A stretch of DNA of 64,000 bases, from positions 17,166 through 81,165 of the forward strand of contig NZ_VIGC02000028.1 in the NCBI RefSeq assembly GCF_006569185.2, read 5' to 3'. The position numbers and the translations under genes are program-made. The notes beneath the pieces were generated by a model. The model did no database searches. It had not been told where the DNA came from and saw only the letters and a program-made list of their open reading frames with translations. Shown in pieces: positions 25,905 to 33,711 of the stretch. The stretch's first letter is position 1. Each line of letters starts with the position of its first letter. Source of the stretch: Litorilinea aerophila. Its GTDB lineage: Bacteria; Chloroflexota; Anaerolineae; Caldilineales; Caldilineaceae.

Positions 25905-26843
25905 ATGAACGTACGCAAGTGGATTCTCGTCCCCCTGTTGTTGCTGGCCGTGGTGGCCGGAGCCTGTGCTGCCCCGGCCGCGCCGGCTGCCAGCCCGGCC
26001 GGTGAACAGGCCGCGGCGCCGGAAGGCTATGCCCGGCCAGAGGTGTTGGTGGATACCGAGTGGGTCCTGGCCCACCTGGACGACCCCAACGTGCGCTTTA
26101 TCGAGCTGGGCAGCCAGGAAGATTACGACGCCGGCCATCTGCCAGGCGCAGTCCACGTGGATCTCTTCGCCGACATGACCAACCCGGAGGATTCCACCCG
26201 CGGCCAGATCCTGACCCAGGAGGCCCTCTCCGCCCTGATGAGCCGCCTGGGCGTCACCCGGGACCAGACGGTGGTCTTCTATGACCGCAACGACAACCTG
26301 CTGGCGGCCCGGGCCTATTGGGTGCTGAAGTACTACCAGCACGAGGACGTGCGCATCTACAACGGCGGCACCAAACAGTGGGAAGCGGCCGGCCAATCCT
26401 ACAGCACCGACCCGGTGGAGGTAGCGGCCACCGACTACGTGGCAGGCGAGCCAGACCTCTCCATCCGCACCACGGCCGAGTACGTGCTGGAGCATCTGGA
26501 CGACCCGTCCACCGTGCTGTGTGACACCCGGAATCCCAACGAGTACGCCGGCACGGACGTGCGCGCGGCCCGGGGGGGCCACATCCCCGGCGCCATCAAC
26601 GTCGAGTGGGTGCACGCGGTCAACAGCGACGGAACCTTCAAGGATGCCCGCAGCCTCTACGAGCTCTACACCAAAGCGGGCTTCACGCCGGACAAGGAGA
26701 TCATCACCTACTGCCAGACCGGCGTGCGGGGCGCCCACACCTGGTTCGTCCTCCGGGAGCTGTTGGGCTTCCCCAACGTGCGCAACTACGACGGCTCCTG
26801 GGAGGAGTATGGCAACCGGGAGGATACCCCCATCGAGTCGTAG
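25905..26843 (+). CDS. exported two-domain rhodanese lipoprotein
   Basis: A 312-residue sulfurtransferase with a lipoprotein signal: MNVRKW, a hydrophobic stretch and the lipobox VAGAC, with Cys 21 as the lipid-bearing residue. After an Ala/Pro linker come two rhodanese domains, the second with the catalytic loop TYCQTGVRGAH. It should work outside the membrane, possibly delivering or processing sulfur for the YeeE/TsuA transporter. ATG at 25905 is supported by AGGAAGGA four bases upstream. It is the last gene of the sulfur operon and closely resembles the cytosolic rhodanese in its second half, so one probably arose from the other. Confidence 0.93.
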   Translation: MNVRKWILVPLLLLAVVAGACAAPAAPAASPAGEQAAAPEGYARPEVLVDTEWVLAHLDDPNVRFIELGSQEDYDAGHLPGAVHVDLFADMTNPEDSTRGQILTQEALSALMSRLGVTRDQTVVFYDRNDNLLAARAYWVLKYYQHEDVRIYNGGTKQWEAAGQSYSTDPVEVAATDYVAGEPDLSIRTTAEYVLEHLDDPSTVLCDTRNPNEYAGTDVRAARGGHIPGAINVEWVHAVNSDGTFKDARSLYELYTKAGFTPDKEIITYCQTGVRGAHTWFVLRELLGFPNVRNYDGSWEEYGNREDTPIES

Positions 26844-26897
26844 GTCGAAACCGGCGACAGCCCAGCATCAATAGCGGTAAATACCGGCTAAATACCA

Positions 26898-26952
26898 CGG
26901 CAGAAATTCGGCGGTGCAGCCGCCGGTGGAAACCATCCGCGAGTTTCTGCCG
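26898..26952 (+). other. stem-closed structured element after the sulfur operon
   Basis: CGGCAGAAA (26898-26906) pairs perfectly with TTTCTGCCG (26944-26952). Inside lie a hairpin of CGGCGG with CCGCCG and a short GGTGG with CCATCC. The strong terminator at 26956 follows directly. It may be a 3' untranslated structure or a short RNA. Confidence 0.55.
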
Positions 26953-26955
26953 GGC

Positions 26956-26994
26956 AAAGTGCGATGCCCTGCCACAAGGGCGTCGCACTTTTTA
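26956..26994 (+). terminator. intrinsic terminator of the sulfur operon
   Basis: AAAGTGCGATGCCCT and AGGGCGTCGCACTTT form a 15-base-pair stem with one G-U pair and a six-base loop, followed by TTTTTATA. It lies 113 bases after the rhodanese lipoprotein stop. Confidence 0.92.
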
Positions 26995-27021
26995 TATTGG
27001 CCGGTTATATTATATTGGCCG
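26993..27021 (+). repeat. AT-rich direct repeat
   Basis: TATATTGGCCGG occurs twice, separated by six bases (TTATAT). It begins in the tail of the terminator. It could be a small duplication; no function is suggested. Confidence 0.5.
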
Positions 27022-27098
27022 GAGCCGCGCCGCGTCAGGGTGTAGTTATCCCACCGCAGGTAGAGCCCGCAGCTGGGCTTCGTCATGAACTTAAAGAG

Positions 27099-27226
27099 AT
27101 GGCTCTACTGCACAAAGGTCAAATGAGCACGCTGACCCACGCAGATGAACGCGGATTCGGGTGATTCTCTCCTGCGTTTCTTTGCGCCTTTGCGTTCAAA
27201 AATGCCCTTTTTGCAGCGGAGTCAAG
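27099..27226 (+). repeat. dispersed intergenic repeat, copy 3 (fullest copy)
   Basis: This copy starts ATGGCTCTACTGCACAAAGG and ends near TTTTTGCAGCGGAGTC. It is almost identical with 21594-21715 and matches 15107-15174 in reverse. It lies between the sulfur operon and the bactofilin-like gene. Confidence 0.85.
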
Positions 27227-27248
27227 AGATACGAATCGCCCGGCATGC

Positions 27249-27277
27249 TTGAGCGAAGGGGGGTCGCGTGCTATACT
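27249..27277 (+). promoter_or_regulatory. promoter of the bactofilin-like gene
   Basis: TTGAGC (27249-27254) and TATACT (27272-27277) are spaced by 17 bases. The start codon is about 150 bases downstream. Confidence 0.65.
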
Positions 27278-27424
27278 CTGGCCGAAGGTTGGCGCCTGCG
27301 TCCGAAGCTGGGGACGGACTGTTGCCAGGAGCGGCGCATGGGGCGCAGGGGCGCAGGCCCGCCCGTCGCCACCCGGTTGGTCCGTCCGCACGATGTTTTC
27401 ATCATGGGCACAAAGGAGATGTGC

Positions 27425-28723
27425 ATGCACGCTTGGTGTCGGCTTCGACTCAATTCCCTGGCCAGGCATTGGATAGTGCTGGGGATCCTGATCCTGCTGG
27501 GGCTGGCCACTGTGACCGGGACGGCCCAGGCCGCCCAGATGGGCGGTGGCGAGACCTACTACCTGCCCGCTGGGGAGGTAATCCAGGATGACCTCTACGT
27601 GGCGGGGGGCGAAATCATCATCGACGGTACGGTGGACGGCGACCTCATTGCCGCGGGCGGCTACATCGAGGTCAACGGTGTGGTCACCGGCGATGCCATC
27701 CTGGCCGGTGGCGGCATCCAGGTGACCGGCGTCATCCAGGATGACGCCCGCCTGGCCGGCGGCGGCATTGTGATTTCGGGCGATGTGGGCGATGATCTGC
27801 TGGTGGCAGGCGGCGGGGGCCCCGGCATGTTTCTCTTCCCCACCGGTCCCCGGCAGGTGGCCCAGGGGATCCAGCTGTTGGGGAGCGCCACGGTGGGCGG
27901 TGATGCCTTCATCGTGGGCGGGCAGGGCGCGCTGGCCGGTTCGGTGGCCGGTGATTTGACGGCCGGCATGGGGGCCATTGACTTTAGCGGCCGGGTGGCG
28001 GGCAACGCTTCCCTGAACGCCAACACCTTGCGGGTCAACCCGGCCAGCCAGGTGGAGGGCGTCCTGCGCTACTCCACGCCCCAGGCCGAGGAAATTCCGG
28101 CCGGGGTGGCGGCCGCCGTGGAGTATGAAGCTCCCGCGAGCCGGGAAGAAACCACACCGGGCCGCAACCCCTTCCTGGGCTTCCTGGGCTGGATCTTACG
28201 GACATTTCTCATCCTGCTGGGGCTGTTGCTGTTGGCGTGGATCCTGCTCCGGCTGGCTCCTCGCAGCCTGACCGGGCCGGCCGAGGCCCTGGCCACGCAG
28301 CCGGTGGAGGCCGGCATCTACGGCGTTCTGGCGGCGGCGGCAGTGCTTCCCGTGGCGGCGGGCCTGGCTTTTCTGGCCGGCCTGTTTTGGGGGTGGTTTT
28401 CCGGCGGCCTGGTGGTGCTGGCCTTTCTGCTGGGGGCGGCGGCCCTGCTCTGGCTGCTCAGCCCCCTGGTGACCGGCCTCTGGCTGGGGCGGCAGCTTGC
28501 GCCCTACGTGGGGCTCTCCGCCGGGGATTCCCTCCCGGCCCTGATCCTGGGCGTGGCTGTGATCGTGGTGGTCAGCCGGGTGCTGGGGGCCGTGCCCTGC
28601 GTGGGGGTGCTGGTGGCCGGCACCATCTACCTGTTGAGTTTTGCCCTGGCCGTCGGCGGCCTGTTCTTGAGCTGGCGAGGGCAGCGGGGCCAGGCTATCC
28701 CCCTGCCGGAGCCTGCCTCTTGA
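27425..28723 (+). CDS. exported bactofilin-like (polymer-forming) membrane protein
   Basis: A 432-residue protein. An N-terminal signal or anchor (about residues 13-36, ending TAQA) is followed by a beta-helical repeat region to about residue 220. There, units such as DLYVAGGEIIIDGTVDGDL and GYIEVNGVVTGDAILAGG recur, as in polymer-forming cytoskeletal (bactofilin) proteins. The C-terminal half has four to six hydrophobic helices. Unlike classic bactofilins, which are soluble and cytosolic, this one is predicted to face outside. ATG at 27425 is chosen because AGGAG lies six bases upstream. Role unknown; a surface or envelope scaffold is a reasonable guess. Confidence 0.82.
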   Translation: MHAWCRLRLNSLARHWIVLGILILLGLATVTGTAQAAQMGGGETYYLPAGEVIQDDLYVAGGEIIIDGTVDGDLIAAGGYIEVNGVVTGDAILAGGGIQVTGVIQDDARLAGGGIVISGDVGDDLLVAGGGGPGMFLFPTGPRQVAQGIQLLGSATVGGDAFIVGGQGALAGSVAGDLTAGMGAIDFSGRVAGNASLNANTLRVNPASQVEGVLRYSTPQAEEIPAGVAAAVEYEAPASREETTPGRNPFLGFLGWILRTFLILLGLLLLAWILLRLAPRSLTGPAEALATQPVEAGIYGVLAAAAVLPVAAGLAFLAGLFWGWFSGGLVVLAFLLGAAALLWLLSPLVTGLWLGRQLAPYVGLSAGDSLPALILGVAVIVVVSRVLGAVPCVGVLVAGTIYLLSFALAVGGLFLSWRGQRGQAIPLPEPAS

Positions 28724-28750
28724 TGGGAGCGGGGAGAGAACGGTACAGCC

Positions 28751-28981
28751 ATGGAGATCCATGAGCAGCTTTATCCTGGCGACGTGGTGGAAATGCGCAA
28801 GGCCCACCCCTGTGGCGGCCAGACCTGGGAAGTGGTGCGGGTCGGTGCGGACATCGGTCTGGTCTGCCAGACCTGTGGGCGACGGGTGCTGTTGCCCCGG
28901 CGCAAATTTGCCCGCCAGGCCCGGCGTTTTGTCCGACGGGGCCGCCCGGGGATCAACGGAGAGGATGAACAAGTAGCATGA
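28751..28981 (+). CDS. DUF951 family protein
   Basis: A 76-residue basic protein. The conserved core is [20 protein letters not shown] and then [18 protein letters not shown], so four cysteines (CGG... CxxC-like) may bind zinc. DUF951 proteins are small and widely found; function is unknown, though nucleic-acid binding is plausible. Its stop overlaps the ATG of the Nif3-like gene (ATGA), so the two are translationally coupled. Confidence 0.88.
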   Translation: MEIHEQLYPGDVVEMRKAHPCGGQTWEVVRVGADIGLVCQTCGRRVLLPRRKFARQARRFVRRGRPGINGEDEQVA

Positions 28982-29730
28982 AGCGTGCGGATCTGATCAA
29001 CTACCTGGACGAATATCTGCGCATCGAGGAGATCAAGGACTACGGCCCCCAGGGGCTGCAGGTGGAAGGGCGGGAAGAGGTGCTGCGCATCGTGGGCACG
29101 GTGGATGCCGGCCTGCCCTGTGTGGAAGCGGCCCTCCGACGCCAGGCCGACCTGCTGTTGGTGCACCACGGCATCTTCTGGGGGGAGGCCAGGCCCCTGC
29201 GGGGTTCCTTTGGCCGCCTGGTGCGCACCCTGGTGGAGGCCAACCTGAACCTCTACGCGGCACACCTGGCCCTGGATGCTCATCCAGAGGTGGGGAACAA
29301 TGTGGAGCTGGCCCGTCGTTTAGGGTTGGAGGTGATCGATTGGTGGGCGCCGGTCAACGGCGTCAACCTGGCCGTCCTGGCCGTCGCGCCCCACGGGATC
29401 AAGCTGGACTACCTGGTGGATCGCTTCGAGCAGCTGGTGGGGCCGGTGAAGCTGGTGCAGTCCCACGGCCCCCGCATCATCCACCGGGTGGGGATCCTCA
29501 GCGGTTCGGGTGCCCGGCAGATCCAGGAGGCAGCGGCCCTGGGCTGTGATACGTTCCTGACCGGGGAAACCAGCCATGCCCAATACTACGAGGCTCTGAA
29601 TGCCGGGATCAACGTCATCTACGGGGGGCATTACACCACCGAAACGGTGGGGGTACAGGCCCTGGGGCAGCATCTGCAGGCGGAATTCGACATCGAGTTC
29701 GAGTTTATCGACATCCCGACCGGGATTTAA
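28978..29730 (+). CDS. Nif3-like dinuclear metal centre protein
   Basis: A 250-residue Nif3/YbgI-family protein (short form). Metal ligands are seen in [30 protein letters not shown] and the C-terminal [11 protein letters not shown], and [12 protein letters not shown] is a typical family segment. These proteins form toroidal hexamers with two metals per subunit. A GTP cyclohydrolase-like or hydrolase role has been discussed, but the function is unsettled. The start ATG overlaps the DUF951 stop. Confidence 0.92.
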   Translation: MKRADLINYLDEYLRIEEIKDYGPQGLQVEGREEVLRIVGTVDAGLPCVEAALRRQADLLLVHHGIFWGEARPLRGSFGRLVRTLVEANLNLYAAHLALDAHPEVGNNVELARRLGLEVIDWWAPVNGVNLAVLAVAPHGIKLDYLVDRFEQLVGPVKLVQSHGPRIIHRVGILSGSGARQIQEAAALGCDTFLTGETSHAQYYEALNAGINVIYGGHYTTETVGVQALGQHLQAEFDIEFEFIDIPTGI

Positions 29731-29743
29731 GCCACCCGAAAGG

Positions 29744-29769
29744 GGGGCTGTCCCCTGGGGGACAGCCCC
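29744..29769. terminator. bidirectional hairpin between convergent genes
   Basis: GGGGCTGTCCCC and GGGGACAGCCCC pair perfectly (12 bp) around a two-base loop. It lies between the Nif3-like gene and the convergent selenoprotein gene. No T-run follows, so it may need Rho or act by stalling. Confidence 0.55.
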
Positions 29770-29821
29770 GTTCCTGCCATCCCGGGGCAGCCTGGCGACT
29801 GGCGGGATGGCATCGACCGGT

Positions 29822-30088
<267 letters not shown>

Positions 30089-30110
30089 GATGCAACCTCC
30101 TTCCATGATG

Positions 30111-30223
30111 GGGGTACGCACCCCTTTGGGAGGCCACAGCAGCGAACAACGGGCTGCCAGCGGGTATCTCCCAAGGTGGGACGCACCCGTTTGGTTTGGT
30201 TGTACCGTCCCCGACCCGGACGG
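30111..30223 (-). other. possible structured leader of the selenoprotein gene
   Basis: The stretch has several short self-pairings: GGGAG (30128-30132) with CTCCC (30168-30172), GCAGC with GCTGC inside it, and CCGTCC (30205-30210) with GGACGG (30218-30223). The octamer ACGCACCC is repeated at 30116 and 30181. No promoter was pinned down for the minus strand. The structure is a suggestion only. Confidence 0.35.
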
Positions 30224-30330
30224 GGTCACCGTGAGGGGACGATGACTGCGGTAAGAATCGGTTGATGGTTGTGGCACGAGCAGATAGACTGTCCCACGCC
30301 ACATCTTTTTATTGTACGGGAATGTTCCGT

Positions 30331-30360
30331 TTGGGGCAAGCCTATCGGAAATGCTATAGT
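30331..30360 (+). promoter_or_regulatory. promoter of the lipoprotein gene, apparently leaderless
   Basis: TTGGGG (30331-30336) and TATAGT (30355-30360) are 18 bases apart, and TGC precedes the -10 as in extended -10 promoters. The ATG at 30368 starts only seven bases after the -10, so the mRNA should begin at or next to the start codon. Confidence 0.65.
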
Positions 30361-30367
30361 GAGGACT

Positions 30368-31705
30368 ATGGAGAATCGAGACGTACCTGAGAAAGCCGGC
30401 CAGCTCCCCCCGGAGAAGTCCACGTCGGACGGGGAGACGAAACGATGGAGCCGGCGCTTTTTCCTGAGCGGTATGGCCAGCGGCGCCGCGGCCCTCTGGA
30501 TGGCCGCCTGTCGCCGTTCCTCGTCCCCCTCGGCGGACCCCACGGCCACCGCCACCCCCGTTTCCCGGTCCAGCCCCCTTTCACCCGCCGGATCGGATAC
30601 CCTGGACCATCGGGCCTACCTGCCCCTGGTGAGCAAGGATGGCGCTCCTGCGGAGGCTGCCCTCCTGCCCGATCCCACGGAGACGCCCACGCCCACCCAG
30701 ACGCCGGCGCCGCCCACCCCCACGCCGACGCCGGTGGCCACACCCTTTCCCCCGGGCCCGCCCAGTAAGCTGGGCATCCACGTGGAGCGCAACCTGCCCC
30801 AGCTCTTCGACCTGCTGGCCACCCAGGCGGTGACGGTGGTGACGACCCTGGAGCTGGATCCGAACTTTGCTGCCCAGATCAAATCCACCTCGCCCAGGAC
30901 CCGGCTGATCGGCCGCATCCACGTGGAGCAGGCCAACCTCTCTCAGATGGACCCCGCGGCCGCGGCCCGGGCCTTCGTGGAGCAGCTCCTTCCCTACGCG
31001 GACGATCCCCGGCGCCGTCCCTACTTCGACGGCTGGATCTCCTTCAACGAGCCGGTGGCCGCCAATCCCGACGAGATGAAGCGGCTGGCCGATTTCGAGG
31101 CCGAGCGGACCCGGCTGCTGGGCGAGCGGGGCATCCGCAGCGTGATCGGCAATTTCGGCACGGGCCAGCCCACCGGGGAACAGCCCTTCGAGCTCTGGCC
31201 CTACTTCTTCCCGGCCCTGCAGGCCGCCCAGGAGTATGACGGCTGGCTGGGTCTGCATGAATACTCGGCGCCCACCATCTACTACCTGACCACCCGGCAG
31301 GATCAGGGCCGTTATCCGGGCATCTCGCCCGAGGATACCGGCTGGCTGACCCTGCGCTATCGCCAGGTCTACCGCCAGATCCTGCAGCCCAACGGCCTGG
31401 CCATCCCCCTGGTGATGACCGAGTTGGGGGTGGACGGCCTGGTCTCCAACCGGCCGGGCCCGCCCGATGCCCACGGCTGGCAGGACTTCCAGGAATACTG
31501 GCGGGAGAATGGCTACGGCCTGTGGGGGCCTGGCGCCTACATCGAGCAACTGGTCTGGTACGATGAGGCCATGCGTCAGGACGACTACGTCATCGGCGGC
31601 TGCATTTACGGCCTGGGCACCAGCTCCCGCTGGCTCAGCTACGATATCAGCGGGCCGGCCGCGGCCGTGCTGCAACAGTATCTCAGCGTGCACGCGCCGG
31701 TATAG
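30368..31705 (+). CDS. exported glycosidase-like lipoprotein (TAT signal)
   Basis: A 445-residue protein. The N-terminus has a twin-arginine motif [16 protein letters not shown] followed by the lipobox MAAC (Cys 48), so it is probably folded before export and lipid-anchored. A Pro/Thr-rich linker (about residues 95-140) comes next. Then comes a domain that starts [17 protein letters not shown] and includes [10 protein letters not shown], where NEP is the acid/base-type motif of clan-A glycosidases, and a C-terminal [10 protein letters not shown], whose Glu could be the nucleophile. Together they suggest a TIM-barrel glycoside hydrolase fold, family not named. ATG at 30368 follows the promoter directly. 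Confidence 0.8.
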   Translation: MENRDVPEKAGQLPPEKSTSDGETKRWSRRFFLSGMASGAAALWMAACRRSSSPSADPTATATPVSRSSPLSPAGSDTLDHRAYLPLVSKDGAPAEAALLPDPTETPTPTQTPAPPTPTPTPVATPFPPGPPSKLGIHVERNLPQLFDLLATQAVTVVTTLELDPNFAAQIKSTSPRTRLIGRIHVEQANLSQMDPAAAARAFVEQLLPYADDPRRRPYFDGWISFNEPVAANPDEMKRLADFEAERTRLLGERGIRSVIGNFGTGQPTGEQPFELWPYFFPALQAAQEYDGWLGLHEYSAPTIYYLTTRQDQGRYPGISPEDTGWLTLRYRQVYRQILQPNGLAIPLVMTELGVDGLVSNRPGPPDAHGWQDFQEYWRENGYGLWGPGAYIEQLVWYDEAMRQDDYVIGGCIYGLGTSSRWLSYDISGPAAAVLQQYLSVHAPV

Positions 31706-31778
31706 TCAACAACCCTACGGCACCCCGCCCATTACCCAAACCAACACCAATGGAACCAACGCCAATGGGGAGATATTC

Positions 31779-32174
31779 ATGAGCCTGGTTGAGATCCATG
31801 CACGCCTGGCGGACACCAGCACCCTCTTTGTGGCCATCCTGGGGCTGTGGGCGCTGTTCCTGCGGCTCCGCTCCCGGCCCCTGGACGCCAGCTGGTACGG
31901 CGCGGCCGTGGTGGCGGAGCTGCTCCTCCTGGTCCAGACGGGGCTGGGGGCCCTGCTCTACTGGCAGGGGCTGGATGTGGCCTTGCAGCGCCCATTCATG
32001 CACATCCTCTACGGCGTGGTCGCCCTCATTACCCTGCCTGCCGCCTACACCTATTTTGGCAACCTGGAGGATGAGCGGGTGAAGTCCCTCTCCATGGCGC
32101 TGGTCTGCTTTTTCCTTTGGGGGATTCTGCTGCGGGCCACCTACGTGGCCCGCTTTCCGCCGCCCGCCTTTTGA
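31779..32174 (+). CDS. small four-helix membrane protein of unknown function
   Basis: A 131-residue protein with four hydrophobic helices: TSTLFVAILGLWALFLRL, AAVVAELLLLVQTGLGALL, MHILYGVVALITLPAAYT and MALVCFFLWGILLRATYV. His residues lie in EIHARLAD and FMHILYGV, which might bind heme, but this is not established. ATG at 31779 has GGGGAG six bases upstream. I do not recognise the family. Just before it, CCAACACCAATGG and CCAACGCCAATGG form a short direct repeat. Confidence 0.72.
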   Translation: MSLVEIHARLADTSTLFVAILGLWALFLRLRSRPLDASWYGAAVVAELLLLVQTGLGALLYWQGLDVALQRPFMHILYGVVALITLPAAYTYFGNLEDERVKSLSMALVCFFLWGILLRATYVARFPPPAF

Positions 32175-32278
32175 AGGAGGGGGGAGGGATGGGCCCAGCA
32201 AGCAGCGCCCCTACAGCGGCGTCCGTCCCATGGAAGAACTCCAACGATTGTAAACGGTACCCGCCGTCTGGCGCCTAC

Positions 32279-32307
32279 TTGTTTTGATATCTGCTTCCTG
32301 CTAAAAT
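32279..32307 (+). promoter_or_regulatory. promoter of the HNH gene
   Basis: TTGTTT (32279-32284) and TAAAAT (32302-32307) are spaced by 17 bases. The start at 32353 is 46 bases downstream. Confidence 0.55.
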
Positions 32308-32352
32308 TGGGCTGGTTTCATGGCTCGGTACGTTGAAAAAAGAGTAGGGAGT

Positions 32353-32898
32353 ATGTCCAAACAAGTTCTGGTCTTGAATGCCAGCTACGAACCCTTGAGT
32401 CTGGTCTCCGTACGGCGAGCGATTGTCCTTTTGTTGCGGGAGAAGGCGGAACTTTTGGAGGCGACCCAGCAGATGTTGCACAGCTCTAGTTGTTCCATGC
32501 CGGTGCCGCTGGTGATCCGCCTGGTCCACTACGTGCGCCTTCCCCACCGCCGGGTGCCTGCGACCCGCGCGGCCGTGATGCTACGGGACGCCTACACCTG
32601 CCAGTACTGTGGCGACGCGCCCGGCCGTACCAACCTGACCGTCGATCATGTGGTGCCCCGGAGCCGGGGCGGCTCCCATGGCTGGGAGAACCTGGTCACC
32701 GCGTGCACCCGCTGCAACCAGAAGAAAGGCTCCCTGACGCCCGAAGAGGCGGGCATGTCCCTGCGACGGAAACCGTTCGAGCCTAGCTACGTGGCCCTGG
32801 TCCTGTTGAGCAACCCGGTGGCTGCTGCCCGGTGGGAAGATCTGGTCAACGGCTCCCGGGAGACCATCCGGCCGATTCCCATCGGCGCCACGCCCTAA
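32353..32898 (+). CDS. HNH endonuclease-like protein
   Basis: A 181-residue protein with an HNH nuclease domain at about residues 80-135. The zinc pair is [10 protein letters not shown], the catalytic His is in [13 protein letters not shown], and [16 protein letters not shown] closes the motif, with the second CxxC. The N-terminal part ([20 protein letters not shown]) is a family-typical preface found in many stand-alone HNH proteins of unknown role. ATG at 32353 has a GGGAG just upstream; ATG at 32320 would add eleven residues but lacks such a site. It is not next to phage or restriction genes. Confidence 0.88.
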   Translation: MSKQVLVLNASYEPLSLVSVRRAIVLLLREKAELLEATQQMLHSSSCSMPVPLVIRLVHYVRLPHRRVPATRAAVMLRDAYTCQYCGDAPGRTNLTVDHVVPRSRGGSHGWENLVTACTRCNQKKGSLTPEEAGMSLRRKPFEPSYVALVLLSNPVAAARWEDLVNGSRETIRPIPIGATP

Positions 32899-32979
32899 AC
32901 CCGGCATGGGAGGATGCGCGGCCGTGGGAGCCAGCCGGGCCGCACCCTGCTGTTCTAAATCAAAACGAGCCTGGTCTTT

Positions 32980-33636
32980 ATGTCTACCTACAGCGCGCGC
33001 GAAAACGCCCGAAAAGAAACCATCGAAGCCATCGTGCGGCGGATCGCCGATCTCAACGAACAGTCGCTCACCCAGCTCTCCCAGTACATCAGCTACCTCA
33101 AATGGCAGGAAGAGCTCTGGCATAGCCTGCTGGACGAGGAAGCCCAGCCCGGCCCCGATCAAGTCCTCATCTGGCAATATGACTTCCTGGAAGGCTTTCC
33201 CGCCGCGCGCAAAGTCTCCACCCGCCAGCCGGACCTGATGGAGATCAAGGTGGGCATGGCCCACTGTGGCATGGTTCAACAGATGGCCCTGTGGGAGCAT
33301 CCGCCGGTGGTGGGCAGCGCCGTCTGCGAATACCAGATCCACGTGCCCAGCCAGGTGGATACCCTGCGCCTGCGCTTCGGCGTCGGGATCCGGGACGGCG
33401 CCCTGATGGAAGGGGACAACTGGTGCGCCTTCCGCATCTACGTCAACGGCGTGCGCATCTGGAGTACCACCAAGCAGACCAACGAGTGGGAACGCTACAT
33501 CATTGACCTGCCCAGCCTCTCCGGCCAGGATATCGTCGTCCAGTTTGTGACGGACGGCCTGGGCGACAACCGGTGGAACTGGGCCGTCTGGGCGGAACCC
33601 ATGCTCCTGGGCTACGGACCCCGCCAGGCCACCTGA
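32980..33636 (+). CDS. conserved-looking protein with a C-terminal beta-sandwich
   Basis: A 218-residue protein I do not recognise. The first 60 residues are helical (RKETIEAIVRRIADLNEQSL). From about residue 70 the pattern becomes beta-rich, ending with DTLRLRFGVGIRDGALMEGD, then CAFRIYVNGVRIW and DIVVQFVTDGLG. That resembles carbohydrate-binding (NPCBM-like) jelly rolls. There is no signal peptide. It stands between the HNH and acyl-CoA synthetase genes, all on the plus strand. Confidence 0.7.
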   Translation: MSTYSARENARKETIEAIVRRIADLNEQSLTQLSQYISYLKWQEELWHSLLDEEAQPGPDQVLIWQYDFLEGFPAARKVSTRQPDLMEIKVGMAHCGMVQQMALWEHPPVVGSAVCEYQIHVPSQVDTLRLRFGVGIRDGALMEGDNWCAFRIYVNGVRIWSTTKQTNEWERYIIDLPSLSGQDIVVQFVTDGLGDNRWNWAVWAEPMLLGYGPRQAT

Positions 33637-33711
33637 AGCCAGTCACACCGGCTGGCCATCGTCTCGCCTGTGCCTCCTGCCGTCCGTCCTTTTCCCCTGG
33701 CGAGGAGTGAA

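Noticed and set aside
27161..27424. N-terminal extension of the bactofilin-like protein
   Set aside because: The extra codons run through the dispersed repeat and the promoter; ATG at 27425 has a good ribosome site and begins a signal sequence.
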